Assembly: GCA_036961445.1 (NCBI GenBank)
Contig: JBALVO010000013.1
Location: forward strand, 1 to 50,908
Length of the DNA stretch: 50,908 bases
Source: JBALVO01 sp036961445
GTDB taxonomy: Bacteria > Pseudomonadota > Gammaproteobacteria > Pseudomonadales > Halieaceae
Direction of reading: 5' to 3'
Of this stretch, positions 1 through 9,105 are shown piece by piece. Every line of letters starts with the position of its first letter. Within the stretch, counting starts at the first letter, position 1. The position numbers were made by a program, and so were the translations under genes. Below the pieces are notes generated by a model. It was not told the DNA's origin and did not search any database. It saw only the letters and a list, made by a program, of their open reading frames with translations.

Positions 1-492
1 ACCGCCCACTATATGCACGCCGATCTCGGTGATCTTCCCAGTCCAATTTGCCAGTTTCGCAAGGTTAAACATCGATGAAGAGTTAGGATTCCAATGTAGC
101 GGTGTTGTGGATAACTTGCGCGGATTGTCAGCCGTCCGCCAGATGAGATTGATCCGCATTCCTGCATGCTGGTCTTCGAACTGATAAGACAGCAGGGGAT
201 AATTGCTGGCGCTGAACGTGGTTTTCAACGTTACCAGCGCATGTTTTTCGTCGTTGTGGGTCTTGAAATCTGTTATCTCAAGAGCATCACCGGTAATTGC
301 GGTGGTGCCCATTATGGTTTTGAATTGCTTCCCCAGTATGGTTTTGCTGTGGCTCGTATTCGCACCTTCCGGTGACAGGGTCATGCAGTAAATAGCAAAA
401 GAGGCCATAAGGATAATCGCACTGACCACCAGAGCCAGTAAGGCTTTGCCTAGAGATCGAAAAAATTCACTGTCATCCTTGTCTACTTTCAT
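1..492 (-). CDS. Membrane-anchored protein of unknown function, C-terminus outside the window
   Basis: Reading the minus strand from an ATG at 492 gives 164 codons with no stop to the window edge, so the gene is cut. Residues 1-16 are polar and probably cytoplasmic. A single hydrophobic segment (about residues 17-39, ALLALVVSAIILMASFAIYC) is followed by a polar, probably periplasmic domain. I recognise no family. The ATG lies 3 bp after the stop of the upstream glycosyltransferase-like gene, so the two are almost certainly co-transcribed and translationally coupled. That suggests a membrane partner of the upstream enzyme, but this is inference. Confidence 0.7.
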   Translation of the reverse strand, partial: MKVDKDDSEFFRSLGKALLALVVSAIILMASFAIYCMTLSPEGANTSHSKTILGKQFKTIMGTTAITGDALEITDFKTHNDEKHALVTLKTTFSASNYPLLSYQFEDQHAGMRINLIWRTADNPRKLSTTPLHWNPNSSSMFNLAKLANWTGKITEIGVHIVGG

Positions 493-495
493 CCT

Positions 496-2391
496 TTAGG
501 GCACCAGATCACCAGACTCCAGCATTGAACGCGTAATTTCGGCGGAAGCCTGGCGTATACCAGGCCAGACCAACAGTGCGGAACTCAAATCAGCCATAAC
601 CGCTTTAGCATTCAGTAACAGTTGTTCTTCATCCAGGCTTTGCGGCAGACCGGGTATGTCCACAACTTTGATCGGCGTTTGCAGTGCTGCATTTACCTCA
701 TCTAAACCGTGCTGCAGATACCCTTCCCAGGTTTGGGAGCCCAGTTGTGGAGCGTTCTTTAATTGTTGATCTAGTCGTCGCAATTGCTCTGCGTGTTGCT
801 GGGCAAGCTCAGTGCGCAGGGTCGCCACCAGGCTGGAGGGGTCGCGTTGGCTCAGTTCGGCCAGGTGCAACGCTAATTTCTGTAATCGTGTTGCAGGGGC
901 AACGCCCGGCTCATAGTCGGCACGATCGGCCAGGTAGCGTGCGCACAAGCCCAGCCCGGCCTGCGCAGCTATCGGCTCCTGTGCTGCACGTGAGCCGCCG
1001 CGCTGTTCCAGTGGCAGGTGCGGCACACACCAGTTGTAGTCCAGTACTGCGGCAGTCGGGTGTAGGTAAACAACCATGCTGGCGAATAAATAGTCCTCAC
1101 TGCGAAATGCGGGAAAGTACGGCGGCAGTAGTTGCGTATTGTCCAGGCCAGTTGCCTGTGACATAACGGCCATCTTACTGATGTTGGACCGGTTGCGGCC
1201 CAGCCAGTAGTGACGGTTTTGCAGTGCGCCGGACAGGCCGCCAGGTGCTGTCAATGCCCGTTCGATAGATTCTGCCCCGAGATGGAAAAGCCAGGCGGAG
1301 CCGGCGGTGCCAGGATCTCCCCAGGAACCACATTGCGTGATCAAAATGGGGGAGTCTGCCTGCAGCGTGTTAAGCATTGTCGCGTTAGCCTGGTGCAAGA
1401 GGGTCTGGTTTAAGCCTACGGCATTCAATGATGGCAGCGCTTGCGACAGGTTCATGCCAAGACATTGGGCGTGACCAGTTAGTGGACTGGTATCGCCCAA
1501 CACGGCATTTTGCATCAGTTCCTGCGCGGAGGCATAGCATGCCAGCTCCCGGGTGGATCCGCCACCGAAGGTAACGCTGCCGGACTGCGAGGGCGGCAAT
1601 ACGCTGGCACACAGTATATCGTCGTCCAGCACAATGCAGCGGTAGCCGACGGTTAGTAACAGGCACATGGTGCGCGCAAGGCCATAGCTCTTATGCGGTG
1701 CCCAGCGTTCGCGGTCGATAAGGAAGCGGATGGCATCTTCATCGTCGGGTTGGGTGGCGATCATTGCCTGCAGGAACTTAAGCTGCTGTGCGGCGCCAAG
1801 ATAGCGCATGTCTTTACTGCTGGTCAGATTGAACTTCGCTACCAGCTCGCGGTTCTGCTCACCATTGGCCGGGTCGCGTGAATCATCCACCAGGAATAAC
1901 TCGTCGTGACTACTGAGGCTGCCTGCGCTGAGCATGGAGTCCAGCAAGCGCTCCACCGCAGCGGGGCGATCGCAGGTGATAATGCAAACACGGGTTGGCG
2001 CCAGCGCTGCGACGGGTGGGTTATCGGGGCTGAGTCGGTCACAGATACTTTGCGCGCTCAGCATCAGTCCGGCGTCCTTAACCATCATTAGAACTTTGGT
2101 CACATCGGTCAGCTGTCCCTGCAGCTGCGGGATGGTGCCGACCAGTGTCTGCGCGTGTTCCTGCAGGGTTTTGAAGGTGTGGCAATAGGTCAGTGCTGTT
2201 GCGACTTCCGGGCTTATGGTCATTTGTTTGCCGTTGTCCCGGTTTTGCAGCAGCACGCCGCCATTGCCCAGGTCGACCTGATCGCAGTTAGTGAAGGCGA
2301 TTAAGTCATTTTCAGCGGGGTTGACCGCAGGTGCGGGTGTGGCAGTCGGGCCGGTCTGGAAGGAGTAGGAAATGCTGACGTCGTCGGCCAT
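496..2391 (-). CDS. PqqD-like domain / GT-A-type glycosyltransferase-like protein
   Basis: A 631-residue soluble protein. Residues about 28-115 read like a PqqD-type winged-helix domain (VDLGNGGVLLQN, then ISPEVATALTYC, then FKTLQEHAQTLV). From about residue 130 there is a GT-A nucleotide-sugar fold: a first strand with VCIITCDRPAAVERLLDSML, then LFLVDDSRD, and later the acidic cluster VLDDDILC, which would bind metal and sugar nucleotide. The C-terminal ~130 residues are helical and Gln/Leu-rich. PqqD domains bind precursor peptides, so a peptide- or protein-directed glycosyltransferase is possible, but no precursor gene is visible nearby. It has its own promoter and is the first gene of a two-gene operon replacing the usual ksgA/apaG after pdxA. 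The glycosyltransferase-like assignment is moderately sure; the PqqD assignment is tentative. Confidence 0.6.
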   Translation of the reverse strand: MADDVSISYSFQTGPTATPAPAVNPAENDLIAFTNCDQVDLGNGGVLLQNRDNGKQMTISPEVATALTYCHTFKTLQEHAQTLVGTIPQLQGQLTDVTKVLMMVKDAGLMLSAQSICDRLSPDNPPVAALAPTRVCIITCDRPAAVERLLDSMLSAGSLSSHDELFLVDDSRDPANGEQNRELVAKFNLTSSKDMRYLGAAQQLKFLQAMIATQPDDEDAIRFLIDRERWAPHKSYGLARTMCLLLTVGYRCIVLDDDILCASVLPPSQSGSVTFGGGSTRELACYASAQELMQNAVLGDTSPLTGHAQCLGMNLSQALPSLNAVGLNQTLLHQANATMLNTLQADSPILITQCGSWGDPGTAGSAWLFHLGAESIERALTAPGGLSGALQNRHYWLGRNRSNISKMAVMSQATGLDNTQLLPPYFPAFRSEDYLFASMVVYLHPTAAVLDYNWCVPHLPLEQRGGSRAAQEPIAAQAGLGLCARYLADRADYEPGVAPATRLQKLALHLAELSQRDPSSLVATLRTELAQQHAEQLRRLDQQLKNAPQLGSQTWEGYLQHGLDEVNAALQTPIKVVDIPGLPQSLDEEQLLLNAKAVMADLSSALLVWPGIRQASAEITRSMLESGDLVP

Positions 2392-2424
2392 TGGGGGCTC
2401 TTGGTGTGTTGGAAGCGAGGTGCA

Positions 2425-2453
2425 ATTCTAGGGGGCAGACACCAGTCTGTAAA
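2425..2453 (-). promoter_or_regulatory. Sigma-70-type promoter of the glycosyltransferase-like operon
   Basis: On the minus strand a -35 TTTACA (2453-2448) is separated by 17 bp from a -10 TAGAAT (2430-2425). Each hexamer matches consensus at 5 of 6 positions. It lies 34 bp before the ATG at 2391 and just downstream of the pdxA stop, so the accessory operon can be transcribed independently of surA-pdxA. Confidence 0.55.
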
Positions 2454-2461
2454 CCAAAGGC

Positions 2462-3445
2462 TCAGCCGGGACTGCTGATTTTGCTCGCCAACCCGATGGC
2501 GTGGATAAGGCTGCCGGGATCCGCCCGGCCGGTGCCAGCCAGATCCAATGCGGTGCCGTGATCAACAGAGGTGCGGGTGATGGGCAGACCCAGGGTGATA
2601 TTCACTGCCTCGCCAAAGCCGGCGTACTTCAGTACCGGCAGGCCCTGGTCGTGATACATGGCGAATACCGCATCGCAGTCATCCAGAACCTTGGGATTGA
2701 AAGCGGTATCGGCCGGTAGTGGTCCCAGGAGATTCATACCGTCAGCGTTAAGACGGTTCAGGGTAGGGATGATGATGTCTATTTCCTCGGTACCCATATG
2801 GCCGCCTTCTCCTGCGTGTGGGTTCAGGCCCAGCACGGCAATTCTGGGTTTGGCTATGCCAAATTTACCGATAAGATCACGGTGCAGGATATGCAGAGTT
2901 TGTTCCAGGAGTTGCGCACTTATCGCGGCGGGTACGTCCTTGAGTGCCAGGTGGGTCGTAGCCAGGGCTACCCGTAATTCCCTGGCTGCCAGCATCATCA
3001 CGACTTTGGCAGTGCCCGTGGCCTGTGCCAAAAATTCCGTATGCCCACTGAACGGGATTCCGGCGTCGTTAATCACCGATTTTTGCACTGGCGCGGTCAC
3101 CATCGCTTGGTAACTGCCTGTCAGGCAGCCATCGACTGCTTTTTGCAGTGTTGCCAGCACGTAGGGTGCATTGTCGGGATTCAGTTTCCCTGCAACGACA
3201 GGGACCGTCAGCGCGATCGGGTCGACTTTCAAAACCCCGGGCTGATGCGGCGCGCAAGTCTTGTGTGGGTCCAGCGGTTGTAGCTCGATGGGCAGGCCTA
3301 ATAGCTGTGCCCGGTGCAGCAGCAATTCAGGGTCGGCAATCACCACCAGCTCTGCCTCCCACTGCTGCTGGGCCGCCATCAGAACAATGTCCGGGCCGAT
3401 GCCCGCGGGCTCCCCCGCGGTAATGGCTATTCTTGCAACTGACAC
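2462..3445 (-). CDS. pdxA: 4-hydroxythreonine-4-phosphate dehydrogenase
   Basis: PdxA oxidises 4-phosphohydroxy-L-threonine with NAD(P)+ in the DXP-dependent branch of pyridoxal 5'-phosphate synthesis; it is cytosolic and dimeric. The 327-residue product has the family N-terminus ITAGEPAGIGPDIV, the SGHTEF motif near residue 133, and the three metal-ligand histidines at H165 (TTHLAL), H210 (LNPHAGEGG) and H265 (MYHDQG), at spacing like that of E. coli PdxA. The length is normal. It follows surA with 9 bp between, as in the widespread lptD-surA-pdxA operon. In that operon ksgA normally comes next; here it does not. Confidence 0.97.
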   Translation of the reverse strand: MSVARIAITAGEPAGIGPDIVLMAAQQQWEAELVVIADPELLLHRAQLLGLPIELQPLDPHKTCAPHQPGVLKVDPIALTVPVVAGKLNPDNAPYVLATLQKAVDGCLTGSYQAMVTAPVQKSVINDAGIPFSGHTEFLAQATGTAKVVMMLAARELRVALATTHLALKDVPAAISAQLLEQTLHILHRDLIGKFGIAKPRIAVLGLNPHAGEGGHMGTEEIDIIIPTLNRLNADGMNLLGPLPADTAFNPKVLDDCDAVFAMYHDQGLPVLKYAGFGEAVNITLGLPITRTSVDHGTALDLAGTGRADPGSLIHAIGLASKISSPG

Positions 3446-3454
3446 ACTGCAGGC

Positions 3455-4744
3455 CTACTTGATATCAACAAAGGCTTCATCGCGGATCTGGCGCAACCAG
3501 GCATCCAGCTCTTCCTGGTACTTACGGCCGTGCAGGTAGTCCATCGCCTTGGCGCGGCTGGCCTCGTTGGTCATGTCCTGATCCCTGCGGCCCAGTACCT
3601 GAATAATATGCCAGCCGAATTGGGAGTGCACCGGATCGGAGATCTGGTCCACTGCCGTTTTGTTCATGGCCTGTTCAAACTCGGGCACCATCTGCCCTGG
3701 GTTGGTCCAGCCCAGGTCACCGCCCTCGGCCGCCGAGCCTATATCTTCTGAGTATTCCTTGGCCAGATCGCCGAAGTCTTCACCGTTCTCGGCGCGGGCT
3801 TTTAGTTCTATGACCAGTTCCTGCGCCTGCTTGTCTGTCATGATCTCAGAGGGCTGGATCAGAATATGGCGTGCTTCGGTCTGTGCGATCATTTGCTCGC
3901 CACCGCGTTTTTCGGCCATAAAAATAAGGTGAAAGCCGCTGTCACTGCGGATGGGGCCAGCGGTTTCGCCCACGGCCAGCCCCGGAGCCACATCGCTAAA
4001 AAGCGAAGGCAGGTCATCCAATTTGCGCCATCCCAGGTCGCCGCCGCTGAAGGTATATTGCCCGGTGCTGGAACTCATAACCTGTTCGAAGGGTTCTCCG
4101 GCGCGAATGCGGTTGCCCATTTTTTCTACGTAAGCCTGTGCGTCCGCCACGTCAGGTTCAGCAGCCTGGGGGGAGACGGCCAGCAGGGAATGTACGATGT
4201 GGTATTCCGGTTGGGTGAGTTTCTGGCCCTCTTCATTCGCCAGGAAGTTGTCGACTTCTTTTTCAGTGATCTGGATACGCTGGTTAACATTGCCGCCCTG
4301 CACCCGCTGGATAATCATTTCCCTGCGCACCTGTTCGCGCATGTTGGCATAGGATTGGCCTTCCTGTTCCAGTGCCAGGCGGAACTGGTCCGGCGTCATG
4401 CGGTTTTGCGCGGCCACACGTTGCATGGCGCTGTTTAGTTGGGCGTCGGAGACGCGCACGCCGGCGCGCTCGCCTTTTTGCAGCTGGATACTTTCCAGAA
4501 TCAACCGGTCCAGGGTTTCCCTGATGATCGTGTCCTCAGGGGGTGGCGTGCCCCCCCGGAGTTTGAGATTTTCGTTCACGGCGGCTACGCGCTCGCGCAA
4601 TTCGCTGGCCATGATGATGTCGTCGTCGACGATGGCCACTACCTGGTCAACAATCTCGGTGGCGGCGTGCAGTTGCAGTGCACTAAACACGGTGGCTGCC
4701 AGGCTTGTTGCCAGCAACAGTTTCTTAATATTCACGTTCTTCAA
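3455..4744 (-). CDS. surA: Periplasmic chaperone / peptidyl-prolyl isomerase SurA
   Basis: SurA escorts unfolded outer-membrane proteins, LptD among them, across the periplasm to the BAM complex. The 429-residue protein starts with a signal peptide (basic MKNVNIKK, hydrophobic core, cleavage near LHAATE). An N-terminal helical chaperone module occupies about residues 30-170. Two parvulin domains follow at about 179-280 and 289-387, each with the GGDLGW motif, and then a C-terminal helix. The ATG overlaps the end of lptD by 20 nt, indicating translational coupling. Confidence 0.96.
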   Translation of the reverse strand: MKNVNIKKLLLATSLAATVFSALQLHAATEIVDQVVAIVDDDIIMASELRERVAAVNENLKLRGGTPPPEDTIIRETLDRLILESIQLQKGERAGVRVSDAQLNSAMQRVAAQNRMTPDQFRLALEQEGQSYANMREQVRREMIIQRVQGGNVNQRIQITEKEVDNFLANEEGQKLTQPEYHIVHSLLAVSPQAAEPDVADAQAYVEKMGNRIRAGEPFEQVMSSSTGQYTFSGGDLGWRKLDDLPSLFSDVAPGLAVGETAGPIRSDSGFHLIFMAEKRGGEQMIAQTEARHILIQPSEIMTDKQAQELVIELKARAENGEDFGDLAKEYSEDIGSAAEGGDLGWTNPGQMVPEFEQAMNKTAVDQISDPVHSQFGWHIIQVLGRRDQDMTNEASRAKAMDYLHGRKYQEELDAWLRQIRDEAFVDIK

Positions 4745-7208
4745 AACCTCGAATCATGTCCTGCATTATGCTGGTAATACGGTCGCCGAAGCCACCCATA
4801 CCCTTGAGTACAATTTGTACTTGCGTGGAGTGTTCCCGTTCCAGGTCAGGATTGTCAAAATCCGGGACACTACCTGATACGTTGTCGTAATAGCGCAGGT
4901 GTAGCAGGCGAAAGGTCCAGCAGCAGGTATCATATTCCACTCCTGCCATATCCTCCACGCTGGTATTTGCCTCCACACTGTAATCCATGGAGGCGAACAC
5001 GCTCCAGTTATTGTTCAACGGGAAATAACCGGAAATACTGGCTTCTTCGGTCGCCGGCTGCGTATTGACCGTGGTCAAGGGCCGGCGATAGGAATAGCCA
5101 ATATTGAATATGCTGCCATTGTCGGCGGTGTAACTGGTCAGGAAGTGACCGGAATTCATGTTGGTGCTGTACGGGTCCCAGACCAGGTTGGTGCGCATGC
5201 TCAAGTGCTTGTTGGGCGTGAACGTCATTTCGCCGGCGATTTCTGAGCCGGATTCATCAAGTGGCGGTGCAACCGCTAGCAGGCGTACCTTGCGGTCTCT
5301 AAAGTAAAAAATCTGCCCCAAACTGGCGCTGAACAATTTACGCCCGTTAGCGGCGTCGATAAAGCGAGAGGTCACGCCCACGGAAACCTGGTTGGCGTCA
5401 TCCAGTCGATCGCGGCCGGAGAACCGTGTTTCACGAAATAACTGATTGTAGGTAAAGGTCAGCTCGGCGCTGTCAAAATCGGGCTGGTCCGTTTGTTCTT
5501 CATACTCGCTGTACAGGTAGTACAGGCGCGGCTCCAGCGTCTGAATCATGTCTTTACTGCCAAAAAAATTGGTGGGTCGTTCGAATACCAGGCCTCCGTC
5601 CAGGCTGGCCAGTGGCGCGCCGGCGGATGGACTGTTATCCGGAAAGAACACACCGTCGCTCAGATCGTATTCCAACTGGCGGTACTTCACGGTGGGTGTG
5701 AGAAACCCGTAACCCCACAGCATGGGATAGGTCATGCCTGCCTCGGCATAAACGCGCTGTCCGGTGACGCGGTCTTCATCGGAATCGAAATTTGAATATT
5801 GTCCTACTATCACCGGTGCCAGCTCGAAGGGCGTGCCTCGGCTGCGATACTGGCCAGTCAACTGGGGCAGTTTTTTATAATCGTCGTTGATGTCATCGGC
5901 CAGGGACTGAAACTGCTGTGCATTGATGTTCACTAACCAATTGTCGCCAAGATAATCGAGCGAGGCCAATTGCAACAGGCTGGTCTCACGCTGCGCCTCG
6001 AGACTGGACGTTTCCAGGTCCTTGAGGTAGTCCACGTCACTGGCTTTGCTGTAGTCCACCCGGGAGCGCCAGCGTTGTTCAAACAGTCCGTTTTGTTTCA
6101 CTACGCCCAGCCAGCGGTCGTCGCTGCGATTATCCGGGGTCTGGTCCTTGTAGCGATCATCTTTATTCATGTACGCGCCACCGACGGTCCAGTGTCCAAT
6201 CAACGGATCCAGGTAGCGGAACTTCAGTTCGTGATTGACCCCGCGCTCCTCAATATAGCGCGGTGCATAGATGGCGTCATAATTGGGTGCCAGGTTGAAA
6301 TAGATGGGCGCGGCAATATCCAGTCCACCCGAGCTATCGTTGCCAAAATCTGGCCACAGGAAGCCGGTGCGACGGCGATCATCCAGGGGAAAGCGCAACC
6401 ACGGCGTGTAGAACACCGGCACACCATTCACTCTAATCTTTGCGTCCCGCGCCGTGCCCAGCCCCTCATCCAGGTCCAGATCCATCTCATCAGCGTGTAT
6501 GGCCCAGTCATTTTCGCCAGGTGCGCAATAACTGAAGCTGCCATTGTGAATATGTATCAGGCCCTCGCCGTCGCGTTGCAGCATGTCGGCGGTGCCGCGC
6601 ATATGTTCCTGGTGGAACACAAACTCGCCGTTATGGACGGTGGCTTCACCGGACTTGGAATAGACCTTGGCGTTGTCACCCTGGAGTAAAATTCCCGGTT
6701 CACGCAGGGTCACATTGCCGATGATGGTGGCAGACTCCTCCTCCCGATCAATGATGGCACTGTCTCCGCGCAGGTGACGATAACCCTGTACCGCCTCCAC
6801 ACCCCCGGTCAGGATGACCTGCTCGTCTGTCATTTCGGTACTGTTGGCGTTGGCATTTATGTGCGCGTCTTCGGGCGGCGCGCTGTCTTTTTCGTCTGCC
6901 AGGGGGTCGATATACCGCCCGGCACAATTAACACACTGGCGGTCTTGCAGTGCCTGGGGTACCTCGTCGATGGGCGCCCAGTCCAGGATGCGAGTGTCTG
7001 CTGTGGGGCCGGTGGTGACGGCATCTACGACAGAACATTCGTCAATTTCGCTATTACCATTGGCGGCACAGTCCCCAGGGTTGGTATCCTGTGCCACTAA
7101 GGACACCGGCAGCATCCAGCCCATCAACATCACTGCCATGCAGGTGCGTGCACGGCGAGCCGACGTGTGAACCAGGCGATTTAAGGGGCTGGCATGTTCA
7201 GGTGTCAT
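4725..7208 (-). CDS. lptD: LPS-assembly outer-membrane protein LptD
   Basis: LptD is the beta-barrel that, with the LptE lipoprotein, inserts lipopolysaccharide into the outer leaflet. The product is 827 residues (E. coli LptD is 784). A signal peptide lies around residues 20-40. It is followed by a Cys-containing N-terminal segment (C47, C58, C92, C95) and the OstA/LptA-like jellyroll (GGVEAVQGYRHLRGDSAIID onward). The barrel domain fills the rest. The adjacent cysteine pair CCW at 762-763 corresponds to the E. coli C724/C725 pair, and SYCAPGENDW matches the conserved N-domain Cys region, so a disulfide-dependent maturation is expected. It is first in the lptD-surA-pdxA operon and diverges from amgK. 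Confidence 0.95.
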   Translation of the reverse strand: MTPEHASPLNRLVHTSARRARTCMAVMLMGWMLPVSLVAQDTNPGDCAANGNSEIDECSVVDAVTTGPTADTRILDWAPIDEVPQALQDRQCVNCAGRYIDPLADEKDSAPPEDAHINANANSTEMTDEQVILTGGVEAVQGYRHLRGDSAIIDREEESATIIGNVTLREPGILLQGDNAKVYSKSGEATVHNGEFVFHQEHMRGTADMLQRDGEGLIHIHNGSFSYCAPGENDWAIHADEMDLDLDEGLGTARDAKIRVNGVPVFYTPWLRFPLDDRRRTGFLWPDFGNDSSGGLDIAAPIYFNLAPNYDAIYAPRYIEERGVNHELKFRYLDPLIGHWTVGGAYMNKDDRYKDQTPDNRSDDRWLGVVKQNGLFEQRWRSRVDYSKASDVDYLKDLETSSLEAQRETSLLQLASLDYLGDNWLVNINAQQFQSLADDINDDYKKLPQLTGQYRSRGTPFELAPVIVGQYSNFDSDEDRVTGQRVYAEAGMTYPMLWGYGFLTPTVKYRQLEYDLSDGVFFPDNSPSAGAPLASLDGGLVFERPTNFFGSKDMIQTLEPRLYYLYSEYEEQTDQPDFDSAELTFTYNQLFRETRFSGRDRLDDANQVSVGVTSRFIDAANGRKLFSASLGQIFYFRDRKVRLLAVAPPLDESGSEIAGEMTFTPNKHLSMRTNLVWDPYSTNMNSGHFLTSYTADNGSIFNIGYSYRRPLTTVNTQPATEEASISGYFPLNNNWSVFASMDYSVEANTSVEDMAGVEYDTCCWTFRLLHLRYYDNVSGSVPDFDNPDLEREHSTQVQIVLKGMGGFGDRITSIMQDMIRGFEEREY

Positions 7209-7298
7209 TAATGTCAGGGCTTGTTTGCGAGATAAACGCGGATTCTAAAGCATCCCCCCGCCCTTGTCCGTCAAATTTTGAATCAGGAGAGCACTGTA

Positions 7299-8336
7299 TT
7301 GCCCCGTCCCGTACCCGCTGAACTTTTACCCTGGGCCCTTGCTGCCCTGAGGGCTACTGTAGCTGAACGCCCGCCGGCATTGACCGTGGTGGCGGGAGAT
7401 GCCAGTAATCGCCGCTATTTTCGTTTTCTGTGGGCAGGGCAAAGTTATATTTTGGTTGAGGCGCCACCGGCCACAGAGAAAAATGCGGCCTTTCTGGCGG
7501 TGCGCGAATTACTTGGCGGCGCAGGCGTGAAGGTGCCGGCGCTTTATGCGGTTGATCTGGAGCGAGGTTTTTTGTTGTTGCAGGACCTTGGGGATCGCGT
7601 ATTACTGCCCGAGCTTAATGCCGGATCGGTGGATAGATATTATGCAGAGGCTTTTGCCGTATTGCGCCATATCGCGGCGTTGGTTCCCGAGCAGGTGGAT
7701 CTTCCTCTTTACGATCATGCGTTATTGACGGAAGAGCTTAGCCGATTCGCCGACTGGTTTGTTGAGGCTCTGCTGGGTTATACGCCAAATCCCGCTGAAC
7801 AGGATTTGTTGGACGGTCTGTTTGCCCGCTTAATCGGCAGCGCGCTGGAGCAGCCCCAGGTGCTGGTGCACCGGGACTTCCACAGCCGCAACTTGATGTT
7901 GCAGCAGGATGGTGAACTGGCGGTTATCGATTTTCAGGACGCGGTCGTGGGACCGATTACCTACGATCTGGTGTCCCTGTTGCGCGATTGTTATATCCAG
8001 TGGTCCCCGGAGCAGGTAGCTGCCTGGGCATTGCAGCAGCGGGATGCGCTGCAGGCACTGGGTCAGCTTCGGGGGGTGAATGACGAGCGGTTCATGCGCT
8101 GGTTCGACTGGATGGGGTTGCAGCGCCATATCAAGGTGCTGGGTACTTTCGCCCGGCTGTATCTGCGCGATGGCAAGTCCGCCTACCTGGATGACCTGCC
8201 CCTGGTGATTCATTATGTGATGGAAATCCTGGAAAAATATGCCGCCCGGGAGCCGGAGTTTGCTGCATTCAACCAATGGTTTACCCGTAAGCTCGCCCCG
8301 TTAATTGCCGGTCAGGATTGGAGCAACAAGACGTGA
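7299..8336 (+). CDS. amgK: N-acetylmuramate/N-acetylglucosamine anomeric kinase AmgK
   Basis: AmgK phosphorylates the anomeric hydroxyl of MurNAc or GlcNAc, feeding the recycling route that bypasses de novo UDP-MurNAc synthesis. The aminoglycoside-phosphotransferase fold is shown by GDASNRRYFR near the N-terminus, the catalytic VHRDFHSRN (HxD with Asn five residues on) near residue 191, and VIDFQDA near residue 210. I place the start at TTG 7299 because AGGAGA at 7285-7290 stands 8 nt upstream; an in-frame TTG at 7278 has no such site. The gene overlaps murU by the GTGA tetranucleotide, as an obligate pair. It diverges from lptD, as in Pseudomonas. Confidence 0.92.
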   Translation: MPRPVPAELLPWALAALRATVAERPPALTVVAGDASNRRYFRFLWAGQSYILVEAPPATEKNAAFLAVRELLGGAGVKVPALYAVDLERGFLLLQDLGDRVLLPELNAGSVDRYYAEAFAVLRHIAALVPEQVDLPLYDHALLTEELSRFADWFVEALLGYTPNPAEQDLLDGLFARLIGSALEQPQVLVHRDFHSRNLMLQQDGELAVIDFQDAVVGPITYDLVSLLRDCYIQWSPEQVAAWALQQRDALQALGQLRGVNDERFMRWFDWMGLQRHIKVLGTFARLYLRDGKSAYLDDLPLVIHYVMEILEKYAAREPEFAAFNQWFTRKLAPLIAGQDWSNKT

Positions 8337-9016
8337 AGGGGATGATACTGGCAGCAGGGGTGGGTGAGCGCATGCGCCCGCTGACCGACCATACGCCCAA
8401 GCCGTTGCTGCGTGTAGCGGATGTTCCACTCATCGAGCACCATATCCGGCGTCTGGCGCAGGCCGGTATTGTCGAGCTGGTGATTAACGTCTCGCACCTG
8501 GCCCAGCAAATTGTCGATTACTGTGGTGATGGCAGTCATTGGGGCGTGAGCATTGCGTATTCGCGCGAACAGCAGCCGCTGGAAACCGCGGGAGGCATCC
8601 TGAAGGCCATGCCCCTGCTGGGAGAGCAGCCGTTTTTGGTGGTGAATGGTGATATCTGGATCGAATACCCATTCCAGAAACTGGCGGCTTATGCGCCTGG
8701 GCCAACAGAAACCGCTCATCTGGTGATGGTGGGGAATCCTCCCCAGCACCCCCTTGGAGATTTTTGTCTGGATGGCGATGGCCGGGTGCGCGTGCGCAAA
8801 CCAGATGAAAGCGGTTTCACCTATTCTGGCGTGGCAATCTATACCAGGGCGTTTTTTGCCGGAATGGCGCCAGGAAAAATGCCACTGCGCCCCCTGCTGG
8901 ATGCTGCAATCGCCAGTGGCAGCGTAAGTGCCGAGTATTATGACGGCCAGTGGCAGGACGTGGGCACGCCCGAGCGCTTGCAGGCGCTGGATACCGCTGA
9001 GCGCTCAGGCAGGTAG
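8333..9016 (+). CDS. murU: N-acetylmuramate-1-phosphate uridylyltransferase MurU
   Basis: MurU converts MurNAc-1-phosphate and UTP to UDP-MurNAc, the step after AmgK. The N-terminus MILAAGVGERMRPLTDHTPK is the nucleotidyltransferase signature (GxGxR and the Pro-Lys that follows), and VVNGDIW carries the metal-binding Asp. With the GTG start at 8333 the product is 227 residues, normal for the family. The GTG overlaps the amgK stop codon (GTGA), so translation is coupled. An in-frame upstream start at 8318 inside amgK is less likely because the family begins at this lysine-methionine region. Confidence 0.93.
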   Translation: MKGMILAAGVGERMRPLTDHTPKPLLRVADVPLIEHHIRRLAQAGIVELVINVSHLAQQIVDYCGDGSHWGVSIAYSREQQPLETAGGILKAMPLLGEQPFLVVNGDIWIEYPFQKLAAYAPGPTETAHLVMVGNPPQHPLGDFCLDGDGRVRVRKPDESGFTYSGVAIYTRAFFAGMAPGKMPLRPLLDAAIASGSVSAEYYDGQWQDVGTPERLQALDTAERSGR

Positions 9017-9105
9017 TAAGTTTTTTACCCACATTGCCGATCTGGCCGTGTACCGCCATCCGTTAGAAGTTAGAATAGCGCCCAGAAAATGTGCCGGAGC
9101 TCACC

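Noticed and set aside
3866..6689. Long open frames on the plus strand opposite surA (190 codons) and lptD (239 codons)
   Set aside because: They are antisense to well-recognised genes, match no family and have no ribosome-binding site.
7242..7247. TAGAAT on the minus strand as an lptD -10 element
   Set aside because: The nearest TTGACG is 21 bp away, too far for a normal sigma-70 promoter; no RpoE-type promoter was clear either.
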